Both the position numbers and the translations under genes were made by a program. Below are positions 62,601 through 64,000 of a stretch of DNA of 64,000 nt, in pieces. Source of the stretch: Megaleporinus macrocephalus (taxonomy: Eukaryota > Chordata > Actinopteri > Characiformes > Anostomidae); NCBI GenBank assembly GCA_021613375.1, contig CM038727.1, positions 1-64,000 on the forward strand, given 5' to 3'. Under the pieces are notes generated by a model. The model was not told where the DNA came from, did not search any database, and saw nothing but the letters and a program-made list of their open reading frames with translations. Every line of letters starts with the position of its first letter. The first letter of the stretch is position 1.

Positions 62601-64000
62601 GAACAGTGGACGTGGTGATGATGAAAGGATGAGTGAACAGTGGAGGTGATGATGAAGGGATGAGTGAACAGTGGAGGTGGTGATGATGAAGGGATGAGTG
62701 AACAGTGTTGGTGGTGATGATGAAGGGATGTGTGAACAGTGGAGGTGGTGATGATGAAGGGATGAGTGAACAGTGGAGGTGGTGATGATGAAGGGATGTG
62801 TGAACAGTGGAGGTTGTGATGATGAAGGGATGAGTGAACAGTGGAGGTGGTGATGAAGGGATGAGTGAACAGTGGAGGTGGTGATGAAGGGATGAGTGAA
62901 CAGTGGAGGTGGTGATGATGAAGGGATGAGTGAACAGTGGAGGTGGTGATGATGAAGGGATGAGTGAACAGTGGACGTGGTGATGATGAAGGGATGAGTG
63001 AACAGTGTAGGTGGTGATGATGAAGGGATGAGTGAACAGTGTTGGTGGTGATGATGAAGGGATGAGTGAACAGTGGAGGTGGTGATGATGAAGGGATGAG
63101 TGAACAGTGGAGGTGGTGATGATGAAGGGATGAGTGAACAGTGGAGGTGGTGATGATGAAGGGATGAGTGAACAGTGTTGGTGGTGATGATGAAGGGATG
63201 TGTGAACAGTGTAGGTGGTGATGATGAAGGGATGTGTGAACAGTGGAGGTGGTGATGATGAAGGGATGAGTGAACAGTGGAGGTGGTGATGATGAAGGGA
63301 TGTGTGAACAGTGGAGGTTGTGTTGATGAAGGGATGAAGGGATGAAGGAACAGTGTTGGTGGTGATGAAGGAATGAAGGGATGAAGGAACAGTGTTGGTG
63401 GTGATGAAGGAATGAAGGGATGAAGGAATAGTGTTGGTGGTGATAAAGGAATGAAGGGATGAAGGAACAGTGTTGGTGATGATAAAGGAATGAAGGGATG
63501 AAGGAACAGTGTTGGTGGTGATAAAAGAATAAAGGGATGAAGGAACAGTGTTGTTAATGATAAAGGAATGAAGGGATGAAGGAACAGTGTTGGTGGTGAT
63601 GATGAAGGGATGTGTGAACAGTGGAGGTGGTGATGATGAAGGGATGAGTGAACAGTGGAGGTGGTGATGATGAAGGGATGAGTGAACAGTGGAGGTGGTG
63701 ATGAAGGCATGAGTGAACAGTGGAGGTGGTGATGATGAAGGGATGAGTGAACAGTGGAGGTGGTGATGATGAAGGGATGTGTGAACAGTGGAGGTTGTGA
63801 TGATGAAGGGATGAGTGAACAGTGGAGGTGGTGATGAAGGGATGAGTGAACAGTGGAGGTGGTGATGAAGGGATGAGTGAACAGTGGAGGTGGTGATGAT
63901 GAAGGGATGAGTGAACAGTGGACGTGGTGATGATGAAAGGATGAGTGAACAGTGGAGGTGATGATGAAGGGATGAGTGAACAGTGGAGGTGGTGATGATG
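53689..64000. repeat. 39-bp and 34-bp interleaved minisatellite, at least 10.3 kb, continues beyond window
   Basis: Type A (39 bp) contains GATGATAAAGGAATGAAGGG and ATGAAGGAACAGTGTTGGT. Type B (34 bp, with a 31-bp variant) contains GATGATGAAGGGATGAGTGA and ACAGTGGAGGTGGT. The types are plainly related. Blocks alternate: A at 53.7-54.96, 55.51-55.78, 55.92-56.8, 60.68-61.43 and 63.33-63.6 kb, and B elsewhere. Type B is not a multiple of 3, yet none of its minus-strand frames contains a stop, hence long S/H/P/L-rich frames that are not genes. Confidence 0.97.

Noticed and set aside
53653..63710. Several S/H/P/L-rich minus-strand frames of 300-900 codons
   Set aside because: The 34/39-bp units lack stops in all minus-strand frames. 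Overlapping frames in several phases show that these are repeat shadows.

Overview
This is vertebrate nuclear DNA, almost certainly from a ray-finned fish and possibly an ostariophysan (the order is a guess). Genes are split by GT-AG introns, the 5' ends are CpG-rich, and there are Tc1 and hAT relics. Roughly half of the 64 kb is minisatellite. No prokaryotic gene, CRISPR array, tRNA or rRNA was found.

Four protein-coding loci are supported, all on the + strand. (1) The 3' end of a TNIK/MINK1/MAP4K4-type kinase: two CNH-domain exons at 6789-6928 and 10846-10929, then a long 3' UTR to about 15.2 kb. (2) A complete eIF5A gene: four coding exons from 21192 to 23457, 155 codons, with a CpG-island promoter near 19.1-19.6 kb and a polyA signal at 24258. 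(3) A complete rpl22l1 gene: four exons from 29063 to 33119, 125 codons, with a CRE plus pyrimidine-tract promoter. (4) A single-exon Dapper/Dact-family reading frame at 35967-37370, 467 codons, with a GC box and TATA box just upstream. The order and orientation tnik > eif5a2 > rpl22l1 match human 3q26 as I recall it, which supports the paralogue names. The slc2a2 gene that lies between tnik and eif5a2 in human is not visible here.

The rest is repeats and relics. 1-4 kb: a GATA microsatellite, then a candidate TA-flanked transposon carrying an AT-rich minisatellite. 7.2-10.7 kb: a 22-bp array inside the last tnik intron. 15.6-16.9 kb: a 90-bp array. 17-18.6 kb: a small hairpin, a dispersed repeat and a Tc1 transposase relic. 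21.8-22.3 kb: a hAT-type MITE with an intact 8-bp target duplication, inside an eif5a2 intron. 25.3-27.1 kb: a foldback element whose arms are a 45-bp minisatellite. 35.0-35.5 kb: a 58-bp array. 38.4-43.9 kb: a CA-rich tract, then a 30-bp array. 44.9-46.6 kb: a second inverted element with 67-bp repeat arms. 46.8-52.9 kb: a 21-bp array. 53.7 kb to the window end: a 39/34-bp array. The very long open frames in these arrays follow from the repeat units and should not be read as genes.

The observations most worth a second look are the intronless Dact-like gene, which seems to lack the usual leucine zipper; the missing slc2a2; the repeated link between inverted-repeat elements and minisatellites; and the kilobase-scale higher-order duplications inside the large arrays.
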